Shown here: positions 23,101 to 35,600 of the stretch, piece after piece
Numbering within the stretch: position 1 is the stretch's first letter
Layout of the letters: each line of letters begins with the position of its first letter
From: Mytilus galloprovincialis
Lineage: Eukaryota > Mollusca > Bivalvia > Mytilida > Mytilidae
Reading direction: 5' to 3'
NCBI RefSeq assembly: GCF_965363235.1
Contig: NC_134838.1
Location: forward strand, 15,904,441 to 15,968,440
DNA: 64,000 nt
Translations under genes and position numbers: made by a program
Notes under the pieces: model-generated
The model's database searches: none
The model's input: only the letters and a program-made list of their open reading frames with translations
What the model was told of the DNA's origin: nothing

Positions 23101-25156
23101 CAATATTTAACAGTGATGCATTTATAAATATTAATAGGAACCTCATAAATATACAAATATAAACATTTATTACATATCAGAGTTCTAAATAATTGAAACT
23201 TTTCACTTTAGATTTTGCAAGGGACCATACATTGTATATACATGTACCACACAGATCAATTAAATACTTATACGACTTTTACATTTTGATACACTTGGTC
23301 TTACCCTAGCTCGATTAAGAAATCTTTTTGGAGGCACTGGTTTTGCTATTTGTCTGTATTCACACACAAAGTCATTGCGAGATTTACTGCGATAATGGCC
23401 ATAATATCCAGATGAAAACTGAAAAGAAATGCAAAATTTGAGAACCAACCATTTCATGTACATACAATTTTCTTCTTTTAAATTAAAGCATTTAAAAAGA
23501 TACCCTACATGTACATGTACATTGTATGTCATAATATTCTAATCTTCCATGAAACTTGGAGAACATGTGTCAGCTTAAACAGTCTTTTTTTTCAACCAGA
23601 ATACATTGTACCTGTACATTATGCAATTTACAATCAAAATCTACATTGTACATGTATGTTTTGGCAAAGAAAATCTCTGAAATATACTTTATCAAGTCAA
23701 AAAGTATATGCAAAATCTAGCGCCGAATAGAAAAAAATCGAAGTCAGGTAATATCTAGAGCTCTGTTATATATCTTTCTGCTTAAGACTTATGGAAGTAA
23801 ACAAAAACTCAAAATTGTTGTTAGATAATTTTTTTCTTCTAAGTTGGCTTATCAAAATCAAAGGTTTCCTCTGGGTTTTTCACCATCAGATCATTTTTGC
23901 AGAGTATCATTAAAACTGGCCAAGTAGTTTCAGAAAAAAATATGAAAAAGGATGATGGAGAAAAACTGCATGAAGTTACATTGTCTATTGAATTTAGATT
24001 TAAAGAACGCTATTAAATATTTACCAATATGTTCCTTCAAATATTTCGCAAAAAAAATACTGACAGAAAATACCCTTTTATGCAAGAACTCATCAGTTTT
24101 AAAAATAATGAGTCCATATTTTAATAAGCCAAGGATTTGTTGTTGGAGCAAGATGGAATAGCAGGAGAGAATCATCCCTTTGCCAGGAAAACTAGTCCAT
24201 TGAATTAGAGTCAAACTCATCTCCAACTCATCTTTATATTAAAATATAATATTGGGGTCAGAATTTCAATATGCTGCTTACAGTTACTCTTTGGGCAAAC
24301 AAATTCAGACCCATTACCAACAAGAACAATAACAGTGATGATCATATATAATTTGGCTAAATTTATGTTATAAATAGATAGTTATCAAAGGTACAGTACA
24401 CTGAGTACCAGGATTATAATTTAGTACGCCAGACACGCGTTTCGTCTACATAAGACTCATCAGTGATGCTCATATCAAAATATTTATAAAGCCAAGCAAG
24501 TACAAAGTTGAAGAGCATTGAGGATCCAAAATTCCAAAATGTTGTGCCAAATACAGCTTAGGTCATCTATGCCTGGGATAAGAAAGTCCTTAGTTTTATC
24601 AAAAAATTCAAAGTTTTGTTTACAGGAAATTTATAAAAATGACCACATTATTGATATTCATGTCAACACTTAATCGCTTTGTACTCTAAATCGGCTGATG
24701 ATACCATCAGGGACGAAACATTTACCAGCAGTGGCATCAACCTATAAAGTGATTGAATCTTGGTTGCTTAATGACCAGTGGCAAATATTTCATGCATGTT
24801 CATAAATATCACATAATTGCATCCAGTGAATGATAAATGTACATAATCTTCAAACTTTATTTGACATTACGAACTTTTAGTTATTATGTCTAAAGACATG
24901 TTTCCCCGAATGATCCCAGCTCAAACGGAGTAGTTCATTCATAAAATTGAAACTTGTCTATCTATTGAAAAAAACTTTCTTGACAGAAACTATTTCTGGT
25001 CAGTATTTATGTTCCTGTGACAAGCTGTTGCTATAATTTACTATTACCTATTTTTAAATGAAATTGCAAAATATCTCGGATTTTTATGTATAAACTCTAT
25101 GACAGTTCATTAGATAAACTTACCCAGCTGCCACGGACATCAGTTGCAGCAGTCAT
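14191..25156 (-). CDS. Proline-rich protein, possible ciliary/sperm microtubule-associated protein (3 exons)
   Basis: Three exons join in frame, all phase 0: 25124-25156 (MTAATDVRGSW, donor GTAAGT), 23305-23418 (FSSGYYGHYRSKSRNDF and onward, acceptor CAG, donor GTAAGA) and 14191-14799 (acceptor CAG, then GLGRKRVPNETYNFKQDF to the stop). The predicted protein is 251 aa, basic in the first half, with a PVPIPIPVP run and a disordered proline/threonine-rich tail. I do not recognise it firmly. The GSW plus RSKSRNDF arrangement and short TYR-type phrases recall small microtubule inner proteins of cilia (for example C2orf73/CIMIP6), and an X-box-like site lies about 105 bp upstream of the start. A further phase-0 exon inside the 8.5-kb second intron cannot be excluded. 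The gene is sound; the role is a guess. Confidence 0.72.
14790..15000. repeat. Tandem duplication of a splice acceptor and exon start
   Basis: About five diverged copies of a unit near 55 bp. Read on the minus strand, each contains a polypyrimidine/AG acceptor-like segment and GGTCTTGGCAGAAA, the first bases of exon 3 of the gene at 14191-25156. The copy nearest the exon is the one used in my gene model. The others lie in the intron and could act as decoy acceptors. Confidence 0.8.
15362..15445 (+). repeat. Fragment of common bivalve repeat (GGTATGATTG...CAATGAGACAAC family)
   Basis: Matches the start of the longer copy at 41528-42020, with GTCAATGAGACAAC and GAGACCAAATGACACA in the same order. 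Other fragments of this family are at 22588, 30984, 34463, 42597, 50868 and 57620. Confidence 0.7.
16235..16425 (+). mobile_element. Heavily decayed retrozyme copy
   Basis: Block order matches the retrozyme: GACCTTAGCCAGGTTTAGGC, an ATTTTGG segment, a CTCAACTTC block, then GAGTCCCACTTATAAGTC where the ribozyme should start, and finally AAATTATAAGCC before TTGATGAC. The hammerhead core and GAAA box are gone. This is the oldest copy in the window, inside intron 2 of the 14191-25156 gene. Confidence 0.6.
17830..18447. mobile_element. 618-bp inverted-repeat element
   Basis: GGCATACAATACAGTT at the left (17830) is mirrored by AACTGTATCGTATGCC at the right (to 18447), with one mismatch. The interior is non-coding. 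It sits in intron 2 of the minus-strand gene at 14191-25156, and is followed directly by an inverted partial copy of its own right end. Confidence 0.65.
18385..18510. repeat. Head-to-head duplication forming a 126-bp palindrome
   Basis: The right end of the preceding element (18385-18447) is repeated in reverse at 18448-18510 with only a few mismatches, centred on GCCGGC (18445-18450). The arms are 63 bp with no spacer. Confidence 0.85.
19195..19680. repeat. Diverged local duplication
   Basis: Two segments about 330 bp apart (19195-19330 and 19530-19660) share the order TATGTAAATTTGA, then an ACCATAAATTAGTA-like block, then TTGTATTTCATTAT-like and TTCATTGATT. The similarity is moderate. It may be a local tandem duplication inside the intron. 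Confidence 0.4.
21545..21795 (-). mobile_element. tRNA-derived SINE, copy 1
   Basis: Read on the minus strand, a tRNA-like head with a degenerate B box (GAGGTTGTGAGCTCG) is followed by a body containing TTAATTGACTAGGGTTGTCA, a CCGGCCACTTC-type central domain and the tail GCGTTAAAACAAAACAATCA. A second copy is at 51605-51890. The layout fits bivalve SINEs with a conserved central domain (MetaSINE type), which I recall but could not verify. Confidence 0.65.
22588..22650 (+). repeat. Fragment of common bivalve repeat
   Basis: GTGGTATGATTGTCAATGAG matches the family whose longest copy is at 41528-42020. Only the first 60 bp are clear. Confidence 0.6.
24360..24760 (-). mobile_element. Retrozyme copy, minus strand
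   Basis: Reverse-strand copy with the standard block order (GGTGATGCCACTGCTGGT-like start near 24750, CAGGCATAGATGACC, the CTCTTCAAC block, then the hammerhead). After the ribozyme, the AAATTATAATCCTGGTAC block is followed by a short insertion before GATAACTAT. It lies in intron 1 of the 14191-25156 gene, in the same transcriptional direction as that gene. Confidence 0.8.
24426..24469 (-). ncRNA. Type I hammerhead ribozyme, minus strand
   Basis: The core CTGATGA, stem II GTCT/AGAC with loop TATGT, GAAA and the GTC cleavage triplet are intact. Stem III is CGC/GTG with one wobble. Stem I GCATCA against TGGCGT has one mismatch. Being sense to the host gene, it would be transcribed within the pre-mRNA intron. 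Confidence 0.8.
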
Positions 25157-25257
25157 TGTTACAAATCCCCAGTGGCTTATCTAAATCCTCATTAACACAT
25201 AATGGGGCTAAATGACAGAGAATGATTGACAATAGACACACAAATTAGGTAATTTGA

Positions 25258-25271
25258 GTTACCATGCAATG
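25258..25271 (-). promoter_or_regulatory. X-box-like RFX site
   Basis: Minus-strand CATTGCATGGTAAC matches the right half of the RFX consensus (GGTAAC) exactly, and the left half partly, with the usual 2-base spacer. It lies about 105 bp upstream of the start codon at 25156, the usual distance for ciliary genes. Confidence 0.4.
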
Positions 25272-25893
25272 TGAATGATATGGCTGTGTAAACAAGTGCG
25301 TGTCGCTAGCTTGCCGAACATTCAAAGCTCGATAAGCCAATCAAAATGGGTGTTTCTTTTAGCTTTAGGCTTTCTGCGTTTCCGGTTATCTTTCGGAAAC
25401 CTCGGATATGTTCTCATTTTATCCGACAAAGTTTTGTCGTCTGCTCACATCAGAAAATAATATTGACAGATTGAAGAAGAAAAGGGTAGAGTGGATATGA
25501 CAGATGTCCAAAAACATTTCTATCTGAACGTATTTTAAAACTGAAAGTTACTGAACATAATTATCATCTTTAATGACACATACTGACATAGAATAATGTC
25601 AATGAATTTGATTTTGATAAATGAAAGTCTCATTATTACAAAAATACACATGATACAATACATAAATTAAAACTAACAGTTATAAAGAAATGATCACAAA
25701 TGCCTGAAATCGAAAAAGAAAATAATGGCTTTTTTTACACCTCAAATAATACACCTTATTGCTAATCCCGGCTGACCCGGCCGCTTGAACTTTTGACGCA
25801 TACAACGATCACTTTTCAATTGTAGCGTCAGATATTTTGTTTTGTGACGTCAAAATTTTACGGTAACCTGTGTGATATACAGTAATACAGTAT

Positions 25894-26321
25894 CAGTAAT
25901 GACCTGTAAATGGGGACGAAGTCTGTATGAATTATTTGTTGGTAACTTTAATATATTATTTGTTAAAAAAAAAGAAATGGAAATACCATAATGTTTCCGA
26001 TTTTGGTTCTGTTGTTAGAGATTTTAGTTGTGACGTTATTTATGTTATGACGTCATATACAATGTAAACAAAAAAACCCTATCATCAGGTAACGTTTTTT
26101 CATATTGAGGAATTATTAAAAATGAAATTGGTATTGCGTTCCTTCCTATTTTATACAAGACTGATAAATATATATTTTACTCAGTTTCATACAAACAAGA
26201 CCGGAAAAAGGAAGTACATTGTTGATTTCTGCGCAGATGCGGGAATTCAAAATATGACATCAAAAAAATTGAACGATTTTGAGTTCATTAGTACAATGAA
26301 AATTTCGTCCCCATATTACTG
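25894..26321. mobile_element. 428-bp inverted-repeat element (CAGTAAT ends)
   Basis: Left CAGTAATGACC...ATGGGGACGAA is mirrored on the right by TTCGTCCCCATATTACTG, except for about 9 extra bases in the left end. The interior contains TGACGTCA-like sites and no convincing gene. The open frame at 26122-26322 lies wholly inside it and is not a host gene. Confidence 0.7.
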
Positions 26322-27929
26322 AGACAAAAATGTGTTATTGGATTAAAGTCAAGCATCTACTACAGTCTACAGATAAAAAGTTAAATGCAGTCTGATTAAA
26401 ATCAAACCTCTCAGTACTCCCGTATCTGATATGTTGCGACATATAAAGTTTGTATTTTACTTCAAATACTTCAGCAGTGGTTGTGTAAAGCAAAATTATA
26501 TCCGGGTGAAATTTGATCCGGAGGAAAAAATGTCACAGTAGTTGTTGGTTTTTTTTTATCCGGAGGAAAATATTTCCCTGGGATATTTTGTCCTTTGCCG
26601 TGAAATTCTATCTGGGTAGTTAACTTATGGAATAGTTATTAGAAAAAACTTATCCTTCAAAATACTATGAAATAATAATAGTGTACTTGAAATGAAGCGA
26701 AATTGTTCAAAAAAAATGTATTATAATGAGAAATAATTTCACAAATTATCCTTGAAAAAAATTTCCTTAAATATTCAAGTCAATATCATCCTTTTAAAAA
26801 AGAAAATTATCATAAAACACAGGGAAGAAAACCAGAAGTAATTTCAAAGATCGTAATTGTGACAATAGTATCATGATTAAATAAGGTTAGTGAAATACCG
26901 ATGATGTAAAAGTGAGTTGTTTTCAGATCTCAGTACGAATATACATTTAAAAGTAAGGTAGAAATATAGTTGCATTACTACAGTTAACAGTAATAGAAGA
27001 ATTTGATTATGATGATATTTTTAACTATATAAATTGTTTTGTCTGGGGACAGAGATGTAGTTGTTGATTATATGGAAATCAGATAAATCATAGCATAATA
27101 ATATATTGGAACAGAGACATGTATATATGTCTCTGATTGGAACAAAAGCATGTTTAACAGCTGGATAGTTTTTACCTGTGAAATGCTATCTGTCTTATAA
27201 AATCAAGTTGTAAGTCATCTTTTTATATAAATGAATATATAAAAAATAAGATTAAAGGAAAAATTTCACTATAAAATAGATTCAGAAATATATTATATTA
27301 ATATCTTTAAAATATAAATTGCTCATAATTACCTCCCTTTGATAAATTATGCAAATTTGGTCTACCTTTGTGAAGTATTTTATAATTATAGTCAGGTATA
27401 TATTGATTGTGAGTAACTTACAGAGTAGTAAATGGGACTCTATTTCACACGGTTCTGTGAAATATAGTACGGCAAATATAGACCGGTACATACTATCTGC
27501 ATAACACAGATAGATTTTCTCTCCTCTGGAAAAAATCAACCTGAGAAATACCATGCCTGGAAAAAAATTACCGGGACAAATTATCCTGAGGATAAAATAT
27601 CACAGAAGAAGAAATAAACCGTTACAGTTGCAGACAAAATGTCAAAATGTCATGTGTAAAAGAAAGATTTCTGAATTGTTTTGTTTTTGTGTAAGTTCCT
27701 CTTTTTAAGGAGCACTTAATTCAAGTTTATCCATTTCGGTTGTGAACTTATCATTCGTCTGATTTTTTTTATATAGGTCAACATTTCTTTCGGAGTTCTC
27801 TGGACTTTTCAATAAAGTTAACATATTATTTTTTTACCATTAATAGGGTCACAAGAGTCTAAAAAACATCAATTGTGGGGTTATTTGGGCAAGATAAAAG
27901 GAATCACGCATATGAATGGAATCAGGAGA
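26322..27929. other. Intergenic, weak repeats only
   Basis: No gene is visible. The segments at 26500-26640 and 27510-27610 both contain repeated ATCCGGAGGAAA- or TCCTCAGGATAA-like phrases in opposite orientations, perhaps the ends of an old element of about 1.1 kb. I cannot define its borders. Confidence 0.35.
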
Positions 27930-29440
27930 TCGTCCCCTGTCCTCGTCCACTGTAAACTAATTCAAACATCTTTCCTTTGAAACTACTGAACCAATTGCAA
28001 TCAAACGTAAGCCGAATGATTCTTAGGGTATCAGCAATCTTAGAATAAAGTTTAAGTTTTATTTTCTGTTTTTTCTCAAAAAATATGACCTCAATGGCTA
28101 AAAATAGAACGTAGGGATAAAATGCAGTTTTTGGGCTTATATCTCAAAAAAAACAAACTGACATTGGATAAATGTGTTCATAGGTGAAGTTCTATCAGCC
28201 CTGAAATTTTCAGATGAATCAGTGTAAACAGCAAAAATAGCCATCGTCTCAAAGTAGCTTCTGTCAGGGCAGCTATCATTGAAAGGGTTAAGGAGTTATT
28301 GACCTTTTTGGACAATTTTACACAATTTGTTTATCATATTTTTCTAAATTTAAAAAAAAATCTACTCTAAAACTGCTGAACCAATTAAAACCAATTTAAT
28401 GATTCTTAAGGTATGTAGTTAGTTTTTGTGTTTTATATTCTGTTTCGTCAAATAACATGGCCTCAATAGCTTAAAATAGAACATAGGGATAAAATGCAGT
28501 TTTGGGCTTACATGTATTTTTCTAATTTTTTTGCTTTTATCACATTTCCTGACCGGTGTGAGAAAATATTTCTCCTCACTAGTGAAAAATCTGTTCTCGG
28601 CAAATGATTGGTTGAAAATTAATTGTGACGGTAAATTTTCGTGTTTTCTTTTGAATTTTCTTATTGTGACATCATAAAAAAAGGCGACAATACCTGATGA
28701 TGTCACATCAAGACAAAAGTTCACAACTTTCCTCAAATCTTTTGAAAAGGAAGGATGAAAATCATAAGAGAAACAGATTCCACCACTGTAACTCGTGTAT
28801 TATGATATTTCTCCACTCTCAACAGTTAGATTTTAATTATTTAAAAAGCTTGGCAAGCCTCACGCTTTAAATTTTAAAATTTAACTGTTTTGAGTGCAGA
28901 AATATAGTAATACACTTGTTGCAGATGTGGAATCTATATATCTCAAACACTAAAGAATTTAGAGCAAATCTGATTTGAGGTAAACAAAATCATTAGGTCA
29001 AGTTCTATCAGCCATGAAATTTTCAGATGAATATAACAACCAATTGTTGGGTTGCTGCCACTAAATTGGTAATTTCAAGGAAATTTTGCAGTTTTTGGTT
29101 ATTATCTTGAATACTATTAATGATACATGTATAGATAAACTCAGTGTAAACAGCAAAAATGTTCAACAAAGTAAGATCTACAAATAAGTTTATATGACCA
29201 AAATTGTCAACTGACCCCTTTTAATAAGGAGTTATTGAATATTGTACTTGTTTTTACAATTTATTCATCTAGTTTGCCTACTTTAAAAAATCTTCTCCTT
29301 TGAAACTGCTGAATCAATTTCAGCCAAACTTGGGCTGAAGGGTTTCTGAGTATCTGGTATAAATTTTGTATTTTATTTCCTTGTACATCATGATGATACA
29401 TGATCATGAAATATTGTCTAGGATGGGGAAACAATTTTGC
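27930..29440 (-). repeat. Two or more reverse-oriented copies of the 7008-7775 family
   Basis: The block GCTAAAAATAGAACGTAGGG at 28099 and its variant near 28473 are reverse complements of the block at 7550. Further matches (TTTCAGATGAAT, GTTGGGTTGCTGCCA, AGTAAGATCTACAAATAA) show at least two partial copies. They are interrupted by the palindrome at 28776-28934 and its flanks. Confidence 0.6.
28776..28934. mobile_element. 159-bp palindromic element
   Basis: GATTCCACCACTGTAACTCG on the left is mirrored by the right end finishing TGCAGATGTGGAATC, and the arms run inward for about 60 bp to a loop that contains AAGCTTGGCAAGCC. It is inserted in the repeat tract of 27930-29440. Confidence 0.8.
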
Positions 29441-29658
29441 TTTAAATTACACAACTGCCAAGCCTCATGTTTTTGTCTTATGTTTAGTGGTGAAGTAATT
29501 TTGCTCCAAGAAAGCTTCTATAAAGGATAACTAAATTTCTTCAATTGAAAAAAGAAAAATTTGGGTCCAAGTTCAATAAAAACACATTTACATAAAGTCT
29601 AATATAACTTTGCTTACAGTAAAATTAACAATCTTCTTTTATAATTCCAGATGTGAAA

Positions 29659-32600
29659 ATGTCTCGAATGTACTTCAATCAAGTGTCATCACGAGAGCTT
29701 TTTAATGGTAGAAGGTTTGTATTGACAATCTGTGAATTATGTCAGTCTTGTATGACTATATCTGATAAAAATATTGGTGAATTATGAGTAATTGAATAAC
29801 GCTTAAGCGACAAGCAAATTTCAAAATTAAGATTTTACTGTACCTGTACATTTCTAACTTTATACACTGATCAAAGTGACTAACATTGATCCTAGTGGTA
29901 AAAAAAAAATTCATTTAAAGTTTGAAATGAAAAGTAATTTTGTCTTTCAGGGATTATATATAATCTATTTTGTTGGAAAAAAATATGCAGCTTTAATTTA
30001 AGGATGAAAGATTTAATACCAGACAACATAATAAAAAACCTAAAATATATTTAATGAAGATATATTTTTAGTGTGTTTTAAATATATACATCCTGAAATT
30101 GGTTTCAGTTTGCCTTATCCAAATGGTACGAAACACTATGATTATTGCCACTTTAATAAATTGAAGAAATTGCTGAATTTGCTGTTGCCAATATATAAAT
30201 TTCAATAAAAGAAAAATGTCAATAGATTTGAATTTATTTAGTGCCTTTACTCCTGCATGTTTTCAAGCAGTGGCATCTGCGTCCCAGGGTCACATTCTTC
30301 TTTTATTTTTAAACGTTTCTTTCTAATCAGTTTCACTTGTGTTTAGATGTCTTTTGGCAGCAGTTGATATTTTTGAATGCTAGACAAGAAAACACTTGTA
30401 TATTTTAGACAGCTGCATTGTGATTCACTTACACTTTCTCTATGTCCAACTTTTGACAAAGACAGAAAAATTAAACCAAAATAAAGTAAATAGCTTATTT
30501 ACCAATAAAATAATTGGTTTTGAACATATAAAAGCGATTTGCTTTCAAGTAACTAAAAATTATTAATTCCTGTTATTTTCATTACATTTTCAGAGATAAA
30601 AGGAACAGTCAAATAAGTGATAATGGTTCACAACATTTATATCAAAACTCACAGATAGAATTTTCAGAGAATTCCCAAGATGCAACATATTCCCAGCCTC
30701 TGTCAGGAGACAGCGAATCACAGGTAAAATAATGTAAAAGAAGGATGTGTTGAATTCATACAAGACACAAAATCAATCACCCACTTAAAGAAACCGAAAG
30801 AACAGTGTTGTTCTTCATCTCAAAATCTTAGTTAGCCTTCAACCATGTGCAAAATCCATACTTTTTATTAACCAATAAAGGGCATTGTTATGACAAAATG
30901 TTTTATAATTCATACAAGAAAACCAAGGATCTTGTCTACTTAAAAAAAAACCCAATAAACAACAAATAATATTGCAGACAACAACCAATGACAACCACTG
31001 TATGATAGCTCCTGACCTTGGAAATGTTTGGTTTGATCTAGCCAGGAATCATACCAACAACCCCACACTTGAAGCGACCACTCTAATACTAAGACCACCA
31101 AGTAAAAATGCCTTCAATGGGTGCTTGTTCAAAATAAAGAAGGGTCATGTACAATTCACCATCTTTAAACAATTTTTAACCTGAGTGTTTATTTGTCAAT
31201 AAAATTACAATAGTTTTCATGTTTATTATTTTATCTCAAGTCACAAGGAACACAAGGAAGAAGAGTATTTGACAGATTTATGACGAAAAGAACAAATTCA
31301 GAGACATCTTTCAGATCTACTTCTGCAACAAAGCCATCTAATGGATACAATCCTGCAGTGTCACTACCAGTGAAGCAACAGATAAGATCAAATTTCCAAC
31401 AGCAAGTGCTGATGAATAAAACAAAGGCTAAAGAAAGAGATGATAGGTTAACTAATTTTCAAATCAATTAATTCAAATCATTATTTAAAATGAGATCTTT
31501 AATGAGTTATAAATATTCACAATGATTTTAAAAATGTGAAAAAGGCAAATAATGCATTCAATACTCATTATGAATGAAACCATACTCTTTTATAAAGATT
31601 TTTTTAAGACAGGGCTTTTCCTTTTAAACAAAACATACTAGTAGTTTTAGGTTATAACCAATGAGTATTTCTTGTTTTTTTTGTATAAAAAAGACTGCAT
31701 GAACCCAAAAAACTGATGTTTTCAATCATAGAGATATAATAAAAACTTAAACTATTATTGTATATATCATGCCATGATTTTGTGAAATGCAGCAAGAATG
31801 TGTTCCCTTATAGACTTAAATAAAATCAAATTATTTTTCTCAGTAAAACTTCAAACTTTTCTCTTTCAATTCATGTTGTTAAGATTCTATCATTCTTAAT
31901 TGTTTGCTTAAAAATTCATTTTTTTGCCGGGGTCCTCTTTAGTATGCTAATTATAGTGTGTTATTTGACTCCAAATGCAGCCAAGATATTCCAAGCTAAC
32001 TGTATAAATTATTCTGTGCAACTTATTAATTTTAGGGAAATGTATGAATCAGTAGTTAACACTGTCAAAGAATGTTCAGATGAAATGAGAGGAAGCATTA
32101 AAATGTTTCAACAAAACATGGAACAGATGTCTGATGTTTCTCGTGAGAAGTTCAGTGCTATGACTAACTCAGGTCAGTTTTGAATCTGCACAACTCAGTG
32201 GATTTTTCAAATTCCATACCTGCTAACCTTTTTAAGCTACAAAGTGAGAGAGAACCTTATTTCCAGCTCCACTAGGAGGGAAGATATGACACCATTTTTT
32301 TTCTATTTAAATACATATTCTTTTGTGCAATACAGGAAAACTAAATCACAAAAAGTTCTATATCCATAACTCAACTACACAAGTAACTTGCTTCAATCCT
32401 TGTTATTTTGTTAAAGGGGAGATAATTCAATTTAATTTCTTCAATCTTGCAATCTTTGCTTCTATAGTTGTGCATCAATAGCACAACTCATCCTAAAAGG
32501 TCAAACTGATCTGACAAAACTTAACACCTGCAGAACACTGAGGATGTGCATGAAAATATAATTCTGGTCCAACATGTTAAAGGGGAGATAATCAAATTTA

Positions 32601-35600
32601 ACTTATTCAATATCGTGATTTGTGGTAACAGTTTCTGTAATAGCAGTGTCCATCAAGCTTACAGATGATTTGAATTATGTATTTAGAAAGAAGAATACAA
32701 TGCTAAAATGTCGTGAAAGTCATATGCTATATTTTATAGGAAGAGCCACAAAATAAAATGTTTTCAACAATCTTATCATACTCACTACTTTGAGTGGTAC
32801 ATGTTAAGAATTTGAAGTGATTCCTAAATCTAAATATTCACCAGTTAAACACAAAAGACTTTCATATTTCAAAATAAACCTTTTCAATATAATATTTTTT
32901 TTTTCTATCTTAGTGTTTGATGTTTTGAATGACAACTTCAAGAAAATGATTGAAACTATGCAAGACAGAGATCAAGAGATTAACAAGATGCAAGATTTAG
33001 AAAGAGAAATCTTTGTGGTAATTATGATATAAATATATGTAGATAAGAATCAATAATTAATGTCACAAGTGCTTCATGTTGTCCTTTAATAGTGGATAAA
33101 CTACTGTAAACCAACTTATTTTCACTGATACTTTATTTCACGTTTTCCTCTTTCTAGTCTCAACTTCACGGCTATTTAATTTTGCCATTTATTTATAGTG
33201 ATTTATTTTCACGTTATTTTTCTACTCGCGAAAGTCGCGAAAATAAATCGCTCTCGAAAATAAGTTGGTTCACACTATTACACGTAAAACTGAATATGGC
33301 ATTGATTTCCATATCATTTGCAACTGAGAATCTTGCGTTAGAAGTTATTTTTGAAAATCCTAAATAAAAATAATTCTGTTTTATTTTGATCTAGAGAGAT
33401 GCAAAAATAGCAGAACTTAATAACATGATGGAAAAACAGCAGATAGAGAAAGAGAACCAGCTTGTTGACAGTTTGAGAAGTGTAATGACTTCACTTCATC
33501 AAGAAACTATTGGCGACCTCAAGAAGATTGGTGATACTGTGATGCTTAACACTAACAACCAATGCCAGCTTACAGACAGTCACAAACAACAAAAGGATCT
33601 CATGGAAAAACACTACCATGAATATAAAAATATTCAGAGTGTAAGACATGAGGATATTAAAAGAGGGTAATTTATTTAATTTAAATAGCTGATATATTAA
33701 AATGGATTGCTAAAATATTTGTGTAGGAAATTTAAAACAATTGATGAATTTAAATGGAACTGAACTGTGTAAAACATTTGGTGAACATAAAAAAGCAGAT
33801 TTAAAATACAATTTTTCAAATGTGTACTTTCATGTGTGGATAGGACATATGGCCTATGATCAGAAGGTTATCTTCCATGCTTGGTTATGTAAAACTATAA
33901 ATAGAAAGATGAAAAATGAAATAACATTCATAGGGAGATTCTTAACTTTTTTTCCATCTTTTTATTCATTGTTTATTCTAGGGGTTGGAGGGTGTTCTAG
34001 TATTTCATATCCTCTTGATTTCTATTTAACATACACCCTTATAAATAATATAAAAGCAGTTGAAATCTGAAAGCAAATTATACCAAAAAACAAACTAGAC
34101 AGTTCCAAGATGTAAAACTTTTCCCGTTCTACAAATGTCGCGATGATGGGGAATATAGAAAAGTTCTGGAGAAGCGATTTATTAAGACATTCAAAGTAAA
34201 GCTAAATGCGTAAAGGAAATACACAATTTATGCACAACAATAAAGTACCGTCACACTACCCCTTGATAACATTGCTTAGTTACATAACTTGATAAGTCCT
34301 GTGAAGGGTGAAAACGTTAGAACAATGTTATTAATATTTTATTATCTACTTACCTGATTTCTGTGGGTTTTTTTTAATATACGAATCTGCACATGACTTA
34401 TTTTAAACATTTATTTATGTATATTTATATATATTATATCTACCCTGGTTATTTGGACACTGGTGGATATTTGTCTCATTGGCAATCATACCACATCTCC
34501 TTATTGTTACATTCATGTCAAAAAATTTAATAGAGATTTAATAATTTTTGACTTCAGAGTAATGAATGAACTACAACAATTAAGACAGGATTTAGAAAGT
34601 CACACAAGGCAGCTTGAAGACTTTTACTGCAAGGAATTATCTACAACCCACTATAAAGGTATGAAAGAAATGCAGTACCACATAAGCACAGGATTAGAAA
34701 AACATACACATCAAAGTAGAGATGATTCCAGAGAAATGTGTAACTATCAAATCAATGAGATAAAAGGTATGTGTAAATACCAACAGGAAGCTCACAAAAC
34801 TCTTATGAAAACTCAAATGCAAGAACAAGCTATGATCAGGAAGCATGAAAATGAACAATTAGCAAAACAGATTGAAATGATAACACTGAAGACTATGAGT
34901 GAGATCAACAACAAACAAACTTCAGACAGATATACACAAAATAGTATCCCAAATACAGTTACAAAAGATGTACAAGAGCAATTGGATAAAATATTTGAAA
35001 GATACAATGAAGAATTTTCTAAAATGAGGACCCAAATGGAAACAGTGGCAGCCAAGAAGAATTCTTATTTTGCAGAATCAGCTATTGAGCCAGTCTCTGA
35101 TGAAAATTCAGTACAAAAAAGTCAGGATATAAGTTCCAAAGTTTCTACTATTGAAACAAACAGAATTAGTAATATATTATCAGATAGTAATAGAAATTTT
35201 CAGTACAATGATAGTAACAAGAAAAACTTTACTTTAGTTTCACCGAGTTACAGGGGGGACATGTGGAACACCACCAAATCTTTGTTCTCTAAAACTAACC
35301 CTTCGCCTGTGGCAGCAGTAATTCCTCAGCCTCAGATAAATGAAAACTTTGGAAACAAAAAACAACCAGTCAGAGAGAATAACAAGAAGAGTCGTAGAAA
35401 GAAAAGAACACATGGAGAGCCATCAAGAAAATCTCAAAGATTAAATAGAACATGCAGTGATGCAGACTATGATACCAGTGATGCTTCTCAAACTTATAGG
35501 CTTTCTCAAGATCTACAAGCAGTTAGAAATGATTCTGAGAGAGAAAAAAATCAGCGGTCATATTTAACTTCATTGCCATTGGATGAATCTCAAATTAGAA

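Noticed and set aside
14800-23304. An additional exon of the 14191-25156 gene
   Set aside because: Possible, as both flanking junctions are phase 0, but no segment with matching splice sites and protein-like composition stood out.
26122-26322. 66-codon plus-strand frame
   Set aside because: Lies wholly inside the 428-bp inverted-repeat element; nothing resembles a transposase or host protein.
26480-27640. Possible 1.1-kb element with GGAGGAAA-type ends
   Set aside because: The phrases at the two ends are similar but do not align as inverted repeats over more than about 12 bases.
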